A stretch of DNA of 49,277 nucleotides from IMG/VR virus record IMGVR_UViG_3300047553_000442, positions 1-49,277 of that record; one strand, given 5' to 3'. The DNA comes from a virus. Positions 1 to 6,952 of this stretch are shown here, piece after piece; position 1 is the stretch's first letter; each line of letters starts with the position of its first letter. The notes below the pieces were generated by a model, which was given only the letters and a program-made list of their open reading frames with translations, had not been told where the DNA came from and searched no databases. Made by a program: the position numbers and the translations under genes.

Positions 1-42
1 TATAGATTTCACATTTTTACATTTACTACAATACTTTTTCAT
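1..42 (-). CDS. N-terminus of a Zn-ribbon protein, cut by window edge
   Basis: Fourteen codons are visible from an ATG at 42 down to the edge, reading MKKYCSKCKNVKSI. The C-x2-C pair right after a short basic start is typical of small HNH-type homing nucleases and of zinc-ribbon proteins, but too little is visible to choose. The start is supported by a CTAAATA motif exactly 5 bases upstream (48-54), the same arrangement found before most genes led by this motif here. The 16-base context from the motif through the ATG is identical to that of the gene starting at 2111. Confidence 0.55.
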   Translation of the reverse strand, partial: MKKYCSKCKNVKSI

Positions 43-47
43 ATTAT

Positions 48-54
48 TATTTAG
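48..54 (-). promoter_or_regulatory. Late-promoter-like CTAAATA, 5 bases before ATG
   Basis: CTAAATA on the minus strand, 5 bases before the ATG at 42. It resembles the T4 late -10 element TATAAATA and belongs to the family of sites described in the findings. Confidence 0.55.
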
Positions 55-90
55 CCATCCTCATATATTTATTCAATAATATGAGGATGG
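55..90. other. Long inverted repeat downstream of the HNH gene
   Basis: A 12-bp perfect stem, CCATCCTCATAT paired with ATATGAGGATGG, flanks a 12-base loop between the HNH gene's stop and the next promoter-like motif. On the minus strand it is not followed by a U-tract, so it may be a terminator of non-standard type, an RNA-processing or stability element, or a site that insulates the next gene. Confidence 0.5.
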
Positions 91-103
91 TATTTGACCT
101 TTG

Positions 104-673
104 TTAGTTAATAACAAAGGGTTCCCATTCTTCTCTTACAGAAGAAGACGCAATTACCAACTTAGGAATTGGAGGTGCAACAGGTATGTTACCATACTTG
201 TCAAACCAAGGATATGTGTCCCCTTTCTTTCTGTTGCAGCGACCACAACTCAATACTCGGTTTTCATGCACATCCTGTCCACCTTTACATCTAGGAAAAA
301 CATGGTCAATTGTCAAGTCTCTTAATGGAAACTTTTCATGACAGTATGAACATTCATTGTTACACACTTTAGCTAATTCATATAGACTTAGCTTTTTCTT
401 CCTATTTCTTTTAAACCATTTAGTAGTTACTACTACCATCGTTGGAATAGGCCACAGCATATTACAACTTCTTAGGGCTGGTTGGTTTTCGTGGAAATTA
501 CCCAAAGACATCCAGCTATCTAAAGAATGGTATCCAATACTATTCTTGTCCAAAGCTGTAGCATTACCGTTTAAACACAATCTAAATGCATCTCTGGCAG
601 TAATCGTATCGATTGGTTGCCATGCGTTGTTTAACAATAATGTAGTCCTTTCGGATTCTTTCACTTCTCTCAT
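104..673 (-). CDS. HNH endonuclease
   Basis: A 189-residue protein with a C-terminal HNH nuclease domain: a C-x2-C pair (CSYC), then TIDHVFPRCKGG carrying the catalytic DH, then an Asn (HENRVLSC) and a second C-x2-C (CGRC) that completes a zinc-stabilised beta-beta-alpha-metal fold. The N-terminal half (LLLNNAWQPIDTITARDAF) matches the usual lead-in of the bacterial HNH family found in phages and bacteria. Such genes are either free-standing homing endonucleases or nucleases acting on host or competitor DNA. It lies downstream of tRNA-Glu on the same strand and is probably co-transcribed with it. The start is the ATG at 673, with AGGA about 10 bases upstream. Confidence 0.85.
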   Translation of the reverse strand: MREVKESERTTLLLNNAWQPIDTITARDAFRLCLNGNATALDKNSIGYHSLDSWMSLGNFHENQPALRSCNMLWPIPTMVVVTTKWFKRNRKKKLSLYELAKVCNNECSYCHEKFPLRDLTIDHVFPRCKGGQDVHENRVLSCGRCNRKKGDTYPWFDKYGNIPVAPPIPKLVIASSSVREEWEPFVIN

Positions 674-692
674 ATATATTTGTCCTTCTATG

Positions 693-767
693 CACTCCAG
701 ACGGGACTTGAACCCGCAAAATTACACCTTGAAAGGGTGTTGGCTTTCCCAATTTGCCTACTGGAGC
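693..767 (-). tRNA. tRNA-Glu (anticodon UUC)
   Basis: The minus strand folds as a cloverleaf. The acceptor stem is GCTCCAG/CTGGAGT with a G-U closing pair, the D stem is GGC/GCC, the anticodon stem is ACACC/GGTGT around the loop CTTTCAA, and the T arm is GCGGG-TTCAAGT-CCCGT. The loop places UUC at positions 34-36, which reads GAA/GAG glutamate codons. The discriminator base is G, as in bacterial tRNA-Glu. The CCA end is not encoded. Confidence 0.9.
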
Positions 768-777
768 GTTTAGACTG

Positions 778-805
778 ATGTTACCACCAGTCTATTATTT
801 GTCAA
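778..805 (-). promoter_or_regulatory. Sigma70-like promoter for tRNA-Glu
   Basis: TTGACA (805-800), a 16-bp spacer and TAACAT (783-778) on the minus strand, ten bases before the mature tRNA 5' end. This fits transcription of the tRNA and the HNH gene as one unit. Confidence 0.6.
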
Positions 806-901
806 TATTTAACAGGATTGTTAGATCTTGATGTTGCATTTCAGCACTTCCCTTGGGCCTTTCAGGTAGTCCCTCGTCTTGAACCTTTAGAATTGTTAAA
901 C

Positions 902-929
902 AAAAAAGCTCCTGATTTTCATCAGGAGC
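902..929 (-). terminator. Rho-independent terminator
   Basis: Minus strand: GCTCCTGAT - GAAA - ATCAGGAGC followed by six T. It is a 9-bp stem with a GNRA-type loop and a U-tract. It would end transcription coming from the VWA gene before the tRNA promoter. The rest of 806-901 shows no ORF or RNA fold I recognise. Confidence 0.85.
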
Positions 930-978
930 CTTCATTGTAGTTGGGTTTTAATTAATACTTTACAACAAAAGCTCCTGC

Positions 979-1038
979 TCAGGAATCCATAACTGGATTA
1001 CCGAAAAGATATGCTTCGCGTTGTTTTGTAATTAACAT
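979..1038 (-). CDS. Possible mini-gene ending at an early TGA
   Basis: An ATG at 1038 opens a 19-codon frame, MLITKQREAYLFGNPVMDS, then TGA at 981-979. Reading on in the same frame gives only AGAFVVKY and then TAA at 952. A CTAAATA motif lies at 1048-1054, 9 bases before the ATG. The codons look protein-like, and one GGA-to-TGA change could have truncated a 28-residue peptide. It may be a real micro-protein, a broken one, or chance. Confidence 0.25.
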   Translation of the reverse strand: MLITKQREAYLFGNPVMDS

Positions 1039-1047
1039 TGTTTTTCT

Positions 1048-1054
1048 TATTTAG
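1048..1054 (-). promoter_or_regulatory. Late-promoter-like CTAAATA, 9 bases before mini-ORF
   Basis: CTAAATA on the minus strand just after the VWA gene's stop codon, 9 bases before the ATG at 1038. It is the only nearby candidate start signal for the mini-ORF. Confidence 0.3.
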
Positions 1055-1061
1055 TCTAAGT

Positions 1062-1718
1062 TTATATTTTTTCTACATCTTGATTCAAAATTTCTTTCTC
1101 CTCGTCTGTCCAAGCCACGGATGCGGCATACATTGCCATACTGTCCGCAGATCTCATTCTAGTCATTTTTTCTCCCATTACTTTAAATGTAACATCGGAA
1201 TTACTGGTATTATAAGTAGAAGTATTACTTAAATGAATTCCCCATGAAACCGCATCTTGCACGGAATCCAGTGATGCTCCTAGGAATTGGAACTGCCATT
1301 GGTAGGTATTGGTCTGTTCATCGATCATTTTCTTAATGGCATCCTTAGTAAACTCTACGGAAGAGTTTTCTTCACCATCAGTCTGAATGATAATACAAAC
1401 CTTCATTGGTCTTTCGGCTTCTGGCAATGCAGCGAGCTTTTCTCCAACTGAAACGATTGTTTTACCCACCGCATCCAAAAGGGCAGTACCCCCTCTAGGA
1501 TTAACGGTCAATTGTTCCTTAACATCCTTAATATCCGTAAAATCTTCCAGAAGATCATAGTGGGTATCGAAGGCAGCAACAGTAAATGTGCATTTACCGG
1601 GAGCTTCCTTATTCGTCTTTACGATTTCTTCGTATCCTCCACAAACATCCTTCCAACAGGGGGACATGCTTCCGCTACGGTCAATAATCATTGCAATATG
1701 TGTATAGTCTTTATTCAT
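1062..1718 (-). CDS. VWA (von Willebrand factor A) domain protein
   Basis: A 218-residue protein that is almost entirely one VWA domain. The metal-ion-dependent adhesion site is intact: DRSGSMS at residues 13-19 (DxSxS), GGTAL near residue 78 supplying the Thr, and the Asp in IIQTDGEEN near residue 114. VWA domains bind protein partners through a divalent cation. Small intracellular forms occur in T4-like phages and in tellurite/TerY-like bacterial proteins, but no specific phage role is established. There is no signal peptide. A sigma70-like promoter lies directly upstream and a terminator downstream, so it is probably a single-gene unit. Confidence 0.85.
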   Translation of the reverse strand: MNKDYTHIAMIIDRSGSMSPCWKDVCGGYEEIVKTNKEAPGKCTFTVAAFDTHYDLLEDFTDIKDVKEQLTVNPRGGTALLDAVGKTIVSVGEKLAALPEAERPMKVCIIIQTDGEENSSVEFTKDAIKKMIDEQTNTYQWQFQFLGASLDSVQDAVSWGIHLSNTSTYNTSNSDVTFKVMGEKMTRMRSADSMAMYAASVAWTDEEKEILNQDVEKI

Positions 1719-1725
1719 ACAAATA

Positions 1726-1753
1726 AACTTACCACGTATTTCCGTATTGTCAA
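1726..1753 (-). promoter_or_regulatory. Sigma70-like promoter of the VWA gene
   Basis: TTGACA (1753-1748), 16-bp spacer, TAAGTT (1731-1726), then only 7 bases to the ATG at 1718. Transcription would start at or next to the first codon. Confidence 0.5.
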
Positions 1754-1760
1754 GTGCTTT

Positions 1761-2111
1761 TTAGGCTCTTTCAACAATTTCTTTCAATTTGGTCAAAATT
1801 AAGACCGCAGACTTCTCCAACTGATTGTTGGGATTGAGCTTTTCTAGCTCCTGATTAACATACTGTAATAGTTTAGTTTTGCTTATAACTTCCTCTTCTT
1901 CCTGCTCAAATGGGTTCTGTCCACTGGCCTGACTCATTCCCAACATATTAGAGGGAGAATCACCAGCACCGAAGATTCCCTTCATTTTGACACTATCCTT
2001 GGTTTCTGATGGTGTATATAGAGTTCTAGCATCTCCCGGCAGATTTGGACTACCCGGACCCCAACCTTCTGTATACATTTTGCTTCCCATTTCTTTTAAC
2101 CAGTTACTCAT
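1761..2111 (-). CDS. Unknown 116-residue protein
   Basis: I do not recognise this protein. The N-terminal half is rich in Gly, Pro and Ser and likely flexible. An acidic stretch (EQEEEE) precedes an amphipathic, probably helical C-terminal third (LLQYVNQELEKLNPNNQLEK...). There is no membrane segment. It starts 5 bases after a CTAAATA motif and is divergent from the RNR operon, so it is likely a late gene. A minor structural or assembly protein is possible but not shown. Confidence 0.65.
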   Translation of the reverse strand: MSNWLKEMGSKMYTEGWGPGSPNLPGDARTLYTPSETKDSVKMKGIFGAGDSPSNMLGMSQASGQNPFEQEEEEVISKTKLLQYVNQELEKLNPNNQLEKSAVLILTKLKEIVERA

Positions 2112-2116
2112 ATTAT

Positions 2117-2123
2117 TATTTAG
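2117..2123 (-). promoter_or_regulatory. Late-promoter-like CTAAATA, 5 bases before ATG
   Basis: CTAAATA, 5 bases before the ATG at 2111. The context through the ATG is identical over 16 bases to the site at 40-55. Confidence 0.55.
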
Positions 2124-2209
2124 CTAGGAACTATATTTATCATCATGGCTTATCTTTTTTGAACGCTAGATTTTTTCGTTTTTCGGAGTAAATAATCAAA
2201 CTAAAACGA

Positions 2210-2237
2210 TTGACTTTCTGAATTGAGATGGTTTAAT
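2210..2237 (+). promoter_or_regulatory. Sigma70-like promoter of the RNR operon
   Basis: TTGACT (2210-2215), 16-bp spacer, TTTAAT (2232-2237), then 5 bases to the GTG at 2243. This spacing supports the GTG as the start if the mRNA is leaderless. If transcription starts a few bases later, the ATG at 2273 would be used. Confidence 0.5.
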
Positions 2238-2242
2238 TTAGG

Positions 2243-4561
2243 GTGTCAAGCAAAGACAACAATTTTAAGAATATGAGCATTAAAGCATTATCAGATTATA
2301 CATTTTATTCTCGTTACGCGAGATACAACAAGGAAGAAAAAAGAAGAGAGACATGGGAAGAAGCGGTGGCACGGGTGTTTGCGATGCATCGAAAGAAATA
2401 TGCTAAACAGATAGAGGAAAATCCAGAATTAGGAGAATTAATAGATTTTGCCCAATCCATGCAAAATAAGAGAAGAGTTCTAGCAGCACAGAGAACTTTA
2501 CAATTTGCAGGTGATCCAATTTTCAAACATGAGCTTAAAGTGTTTAATTGTTTATTTACACATATTGATAGACCTAGAGTTTTTCAGGAAATCATGTATT
2601 CTCTACTTTGTGGATGTGGTGTAGGATTTTCCGTCCAAAAGCAACATGTGAATCAACTAGGGTGTTTAAAAAAACCCACCAAAGGTCCAAAAACCTACAC
2701 AGTAAAAGATTCGATTGAAGGATGGGCAGATGCCGTTGGAGTTTTAATGGATTCATATTTTCAAAAGACAACCGAATTTGGAGAATATCATGGGCATACC
2801 GTCCTGTTTGATTTTTCTGAAATTAGACCAGAGGGATCTTTAATCGCAGGTCAATTTAAAGCTCCGGGTCCAAATGGATTGAGAGCATCTTTAGAAAAAA
2901 TAGAATCAGTCATATATAATATCTTATTAAAGGGAGGAGATAATATTATTCGTCCGATTGATGCATATGATATTATTATGCATATTTCTGATGCGGTTCT
3001 ATCAGGTGGTGTTCGCAGATCGGCAACTCTCTGCCTATTCTCTCACGATGATGATGAAATGTTAAATGCTAAGATTGGAAACTGGTTTATTTCCAACCCT
3101 CAACGCGCACGATCTAATAATAGTGCTGCTCTATTGAAGGGCCATGTTACTAAGGAAGAGTTCTCAAAGTTAATGGCATCTACCAAAGAGTTCGGTGAAC
3201 CCGGATTTATTTGGATGGATGATCTAGACATTGGTTATAATCCCTGTGTGGAAATTGGTATGTATCCAAAAACCAGAGATGGTCGTTCAGGATTCCAAGG
3301 TTGTAATCTTACAGAGATTAATGGTAAATGGTGTGATACAGAAGAGAATTTTCTCAGAGCTTGTGAAGCATCTGCAATTATTGGAACTCTTCAAGCAGGA
3401 TATACAAACTTTAAATACCTTTCTCCCGAATCCAAAGAGATTTTCGATGAAGAAGCATTGTTGGGATGTTCTATTACAGGAATGATGGATAATCCTGAAC
3501 TACTCTTCGATAAAAGGATTCAAAAGAAGGCAGCAAAACATATTCTCGATACTAATGAGAAGGTTGCTAAGATGTTGGGAATCAAACCATGTGCTAGAGC
3601 TACCTGTATTAAACCTGCGGGATCTACCTCTTGTGTGTTGGGAACAGCATCAGGTATTCACCCCCACCACGCTAAGAGATATTTTCGTAGAGTTCAAGCC
3701 AATAAGTCTGAATTCTGTCTACAAGAAACGGAAAGACAAAACCCATCAGCAGTAGAAGATTCCGTCTGGTCATCCAACAAAACAGATAAAGTTATTTCCT
3801 TCCTTTGTGAAGTTCCCGTGGGAGCTATTGTGAAGAACCAACTTAAAGCTGTTGAACTTCTTGAGAAGGTTAAGATTACTCAACAGAATTGGGTAGATAG
3901 TGGAACTGTTGTTGAGAGATGTGTTAATCCTAAAACTAGACACAATGTTTCCAACACTATTACTGTTAAGCCTGAAGAGTGGGATGAAGTGGAGGATTTC
4001 ATTTTCAAAAATCAACAATGGTTTGCAGGTATATCTCTTCTTCCAGCATCAGGAGACTTGGATTATGCACAAGCACCATTCGCCACTGTTTTGACTCCTA
4101 ACGAATTGGTAAGAGAATATGGCGATGCATCAGTATTAGCATCTGGTCTTATTGTTGACGGATTGGCAGCATTTAATCAAGACCTATGGAGAGCTTGTGA
4201 TACTGTTCTTGGATTTGGAGAAGATTTGGAAACACAAATCATAAGACCAGAGTATCCTACCAAGAAAACCAATAAGGAACTCGCAGAGTATTTCCTCAAG
4301 AGAGAACAATTCGATGAATGGTTTAATAAGATTGATTGGGTAAGAAGAGTAAACCAATTTGCTGAGAGATACTTTGGAGGAGATGTTAAGAGAGCAACCT
4401 ATTGCTTGAAACATGTTTCTCTATGGAAAACTTGGTGTGATCTTAAGAGAGAATACAAAGAGATTGATTGGACTTCTACAAAGGAAGAAGTGGAAAATCA
4501 TGTTAATGCTGACACATTGGGCGCACAAGCCTGTGCTGGTGGTAAATGTGAACTTTTTTAA
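2243..4561 (+). CDS. nrdJ: Class II (adenosylcobalamin-dependent) ribonucleoside-triphosphate reductase
   Basis: A 772-residue monomeric reductase of the Lactobacillus leichmannii RTPR type. It makes deoxyribonucleotides by a B12-generated thiyl radical, without oxygen or a second subunit. Visible landmarks are VFNCLF (first redox Cys), NPCVEIG (radical Cys and catalytic Glu), QGCNLTEI (second redox Cys), GGVRRSA in the barrel, and CAGGKC near the C-terminus (C764, C769), the shuttle pair that relays electrons from thioredoxin-like donors. Length is close to the family norm (about 740). It heads an early-type operon with a small ferredoxin-like protein 27 bases downstream and ClpP. The GTG start is favoured by promoter spacing; the ATG at 2273 is the alternative. 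Phages use RNR to supply nucleotides for replication. Confidence 0.93.
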   Translation: MSSKDNNFKNMSIKALSDYTFYSRYARYNKEEKRRETWEEAVARVFAMHRKKYAKQIEENPELGELIDFAQSMQNKRRVLAAQRTLQFAGDPIFKHELKVFNCLFTHIDRPRVFQEIMYSLLCGCGVGFSVQKQHVNQLGCLKKPTKGPKTYTVKDSIEGWADAVGVLMDSYFQKTTEFGEYHGHTVLFDFSEIRPEGSLIAGQFKAPGPNGLRASLEKIESVIYNILLKGGDNIIRPIDAYDIIMHISDAVLSGGVRRSATLCLFSHDDDEMLNAKIGNWFISNPQRARSNNSAALLKGHVTKEEFSKLMASTKEFGEPGFIWMDDLDIGYNPCVEIGMYPKTRDGRSGFQGCNLTEINGKWCDTEENFLRACEASAIIGTLQAGYTNFKYLSPESKEIFDEEALLGCSITGMMDNPELLFDKRIQKKAAKHILDTNEKVAKMLGIKPCARATCIKPAGSTSCVLGTASGIHPHHAKRYFRRVQANKSEFCLQETERQNPSAVEDSVWSSNKTDKVISFLCEVPVGAIVKNQLKAVELLEKVKITQQNWVDSGTVVERCVNPKTRHNVSNTITVKPEEWDEVEDFIFKNQQWFAGISLLPASGDLDYAQAPFATVLTPNELVREYGDASVLASGLIVDGLAAFNQDLWRACDTVLGFGEDLETQIIRPEYPTKKTNKELAEYFLKREQFDEWFNKIDWVRRVNQFAERYFGGDVKRATYCLKHVSLWKTWCDLKREYKEIDWTSTKEEVENHVNADTLGAQACAGGKCELF

Positions 4562-4588
4562 CTTGACAAAACAATTATTAATGTTATT

Positions 4589-4780
4589 ATGGAAATAACT
4601 AAATGTGTTTGTTATGATCGTTCTTTTAGAAGAATATATAAAGAGTCGATAGAAGACGGTATCGATACCTTAGATGATTTACAAAGAATTAAAAACATAT
4701 GTGACAAGTGTTGCATGTGTAATCCTTACATTGAAGAAATGTTTAGAACAGGCAAAGTAGAATTTAACGAAATATTATGA
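4589..4780 (+). CDS. BFD-like [2Fe-2S] mini-ferredoxin
   Basis: A 63-residue protein. C6-x-C8, then C41-x2-C44 with 32 residues between the pairs, reproduces the C-x-C...C-x2-C ligand spacing of bacterioferritin-associated ferredoxin (BFD) domains, and the middle (SIEDGIDTLDDLQRIKNIC) looks like the helical linker of that fold. Extra cysteines (C38, C42) make the assignment less certain; a zinc-binding role is possible. It lies between the class II RNR and ClpP, and its TGA overlaps the ClpP start (ATGA). An electron-transfer role with the RNR is an inference from position only. Confidence 0.65.
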   Translation: MEITKCVCYDRSFRRIYKESIEDGIDTLDDLQRIKNICDKCCMCNPYIEEMFRTGKVEFNEIL

Positions 4781-5400
4781 ATTGGATAAACCCGAAAAAA
4801 TACAAGAATAGTGGTAATGGTGAAGAAGAAGAACAATACCAATATGTGCAAGAATCAGCTTCTTCTGCTATTAGGGTGGTTGAGAATAAGATTTTCTTCT
4901 ACGAAACAATAACCAATAATTCCGTTCTAGAACTGAATAAAACATTAATGGAACTAGATTCAAGTCTTCAACACACTAAAACTGTTCTTGGTGTAGAATC
5001 GGAACCAATCATTAAACTTCATATAAAAACAGATGGAGGAGATATATATTCCGCCATTTCGACTATCGAAGTTATGTCACAAATTAAATCCCATGTGCAT
5101 ACCTTTATTGAAGGATGTGTATCATCTGCGGGGACTCTTATTGCAGTTGCAGGAGATAAGCGATTTATTGGTAAACATTCTTATATACTGATTCATCAAT
5201 TGTCTGGTAGAATGTATGGTAAGTTCTCTGAAATGGAGGATGCTATGTATAATTCCACCAAACTCATGAAGTTTATTAAGGACCAATATAAACAGCATAC
5301 TAAACTACCCATGAAAAAGCTGGATGAATTATTACAAAAAGATATTATCCTAGATGCTAAGGAATGTTTAGAATTTGGAATTGTTGACCAAATCCTTTAA
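4777..5400 (+). CDS. ClpP-like serine protease
   Basis: A 207-residue protein of the ClpP/crotonase fold with the catalytic triad in place: S117 in GCVSSAG, H140 in ILIHQLSG, and D189 in LLQKDIILDAKE. The TDGGDIYSA segment before it is the family's substrate-binding strand. The first 30 residues are acidic and variable, longer than the short axial loops of bacterial ClpP. ClpP forms two stacked heptamers and needs an AAA+ unfoldase. No ClpX/ClpA is visible here, so it would have to use a host unfoldase or act on small peptides. It is last in the RNR operon; its stop meets the convergent spike gene with a 4-base overlap. Confidence 0.9.
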   Translation: MNWINPKKYKNSGNGEEEEQYQYVQESASSAIRVVENKIFFYETITNNSVLELNKTLMELDSSLQHTKTVLGVESEPIIKLHIKTDGGDIYSAISTIEVMSQIKSHVHTFIEGCVSSAGTLIAVAGDKRFIGKHSYILIHQLSGRMYGKFSEMEDAMYNSTKLMKFIKDQYKQHTKLPMKKLDELLQKDIILDAKECLEFGIVDQIL

Positions 5401-6950
5401 GAATCTCCCACGGGATCTTTCTTGCTATGAACTCTAGGCTGTGATACAGTTTTTATTGAGGGATTATTAATACCTTCTTTGGCTGCAAGATTTCTCACAT
5501 TTGCATTAGTGCCTGTCAATCTCATAGGAATACCGTTGTGATGGTGACTATGTGCAGTATTTACAATCAGGTCTGGTCTAGCTACAGCATAGACTGGTCG
5601 CCATCCATCTGCGAAATACTCCCCAATTATTAAGGATCTGTCTGTAAGTGTGTTGAACTTACCGTAAACGATGGTATCTTGCGTCTGGTGGACCTCCAGA
5701 GGGGCCGTAATGTGGTGACAGTATAGTTCACCCTCCAAGTATGTCCCCCCACCCACAACCAAATTACCACGCACCCCAAGGGAGCTTTCCACATAGACCT
5801 GTTTACGGGTTCTTAGGGTAATTGACTTAAGGGATTGAAGATCTAAAAACTCTTCCGATGCTATATGAACACCGTGAGACGCATTAATATGAACTCTGTT
5901 AAATCCAGCCTTTAATACTGTTCCTCCTAATTCAGTGGTTCCTGTGGTTTTTAGCTGAATACCTCCTGAACCCACGGTTCTAGAGTATCTATTTCCCACC
6001 ACTTTATCATCATTTCCACATGGAAAGTTTGAGGAATTATCTATTTCTTCCACATGTGGCACTCCCGTATGATTTTTAAATGCACCGTTTGTAGAAACAA
6101 GCATTTCAGATGGTTGACTTCTACCTACAGGATCTATTCTTGCAGATGGATAATCATTAAATTCCGCTCCCACTTGTTCAAACTTATGTCTTTTAACAAA
6201 CTCTGTTTCGTCTCCCCCATCTCCCATTTTTTGTTCAATGGCTGCTAATTGGGGTTGTAGTTCTACTATTTTTTCTCCTATTTGTGAATCGGAAACATTT
6301 ATAGCGAAACTACCACCTTCTGTAGATGCATTACTTTCTCCCTCTCCTGCGGAAGACATATCGGCTCCTGATACAGAGCGTTCTTGCGCTCCCAGCACTT
6401 CTTTACTTGCATCTCTTACAACAGAATAATCAAATACTTCATCCAATCTGCTACTTCTTCTGGGAATAGCAGAAAATCCCGTGAATTCGCTTTCCAAGGA
6501 TACGATCTTACTACCAATTACAGGATTGGCAGACATACGACCCTGTATTCCTGTCGATGGACCATTGGGAACAGCAAATCCTCCACGCTTAATTTTGAAT
6601 TGAGAATTTAATTCTGCAACAGGACGATATGCTTCTTTCCATTCCTTATACGCATCAATCTGTTCTTTAGATATAAATCCTTTTAGATTGTATGTGTTTT
6701 CGCCTGTTCTAGTAACATTATCTTTAGCAACAAACACATTCTTATTTTTTGATACAGTTTCAAAGGAATCATTTACAACCATTGTCTGTTTGTTGTTGGT
6801 TGCTAATTCGGAATTCACCACATTGTTTAATGTGATGTTAGATCCACTTCTCTGTGAGACTTTAATCTTTTCTTTATCAGTTGTGTTGTCTATATCGATA
6901 GATCCTCCACGCTGATTAATAATCATTCTGTTGTTGTAAACTGTTGCCAT
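5397..6950 (-). CDS. gp5-like central spike, C-terminal needle part
   Basis: A 517-residue beta-rich protein following the OB-fold gene by 2 bases. Its C-terminal half carries the short-strand repeats of gp5/VgrG-type beta-helical needles (GVHIASEEFLDLQSLKSITL, VYVESSLGVRGNLVVGGGTY). Near the C-terminus lies HSHHH (residues 467-471). In spike tips of other contractile tails an HxH motif from each chain binds an iron ion, so a metal-stapled tip is likely. The N-terminal quarter is low-complexity and Asn/Thr-rich. No lysozyme domain is visible, unlike T4 gp5. Likely role: the trimeric membrane-piercing spike under the baseplate. Confidence 0.7.
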   Translation of the reverse strand: MATVYNNRMIINQRGGSIDIDNTTDKEKIKVSQRSGSNITLNNVVNSELATNNKQTMVVNDSFETVSKNKNVFVAKDNVTRTGENTYNLKGFISKEQIDAYKEWKEAYRPVAELNSQFKIKRGGFAVPNGPSTGIQGRMSANPVIGSKIVSLESEFTGFSAIPRRSSRLDEVFDYSVVRDASKEVLGAQERSVSGADMSSAGEGESNASTEGGSFAINVSDSQIGEKIVELQPQLAAIEQKMGDGGDETEFVKRHKFEQVGAEFNDYPSARIDPVGRSQPSEMLVSTNGAFKNHTGVPHVEEIDNSSNFPCGNDDKVVGNRYSRTVGSGGIQLKTTGTTELGGTVLKAGFNRVHINASHGVHIASEEFLDLQSLKSITLRTRKQVYVESSLGVRGNLVVGGGTYLEGELYCHHITAPLEVHQTQDTIVYGKFNTLTDRSLIIGEYFADGWRPVYAVARPDLIVNTAHSHHHNGIPMRLTGTNANVRNLAAKEGINNPSIKTVSQPRVHSKKDPVGDS

Positions 6951-6952
6951 AA

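Noticed and set aside
806-901. Possible small structured RNA in the tRNA upstream region
   Set aside because: Some short complementary stretches and a TTCAAGA-like string are visible, but no cloverleaf or stable fold can be drawn. The tRNA promoter explains the neighbouring part.
970-995. Second terminator (TCCTG-CT-CAGGA)
   Set aside because: The loop would be two bases and there is no clear U-tract. It looks like a partial copy of the terminator at 902-929.
952-1038. Recoding of TGA as a sense codon genome-wide
   Set aside because: Long genes here contain no internal TGA and use TGG for Trp, and TGA ends other genes (such as those ending at 31279 and 36207).
4563-4590. TTGACA with 16-bp spacing to TATTAT before the mini-ferredoxin gene
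   Set aside because: The -10 box would overlap the ATG itself, so it cannot make a full message for that gene. The gene is better explained as part of the RNR operon.
5385-5425. Terminator between the convergent clpP and spike genes
   Set aside because: Only a weak imperfect stem (TCCC/GGGA) is present with no U-tract, and the genes overlap by 4 bases.
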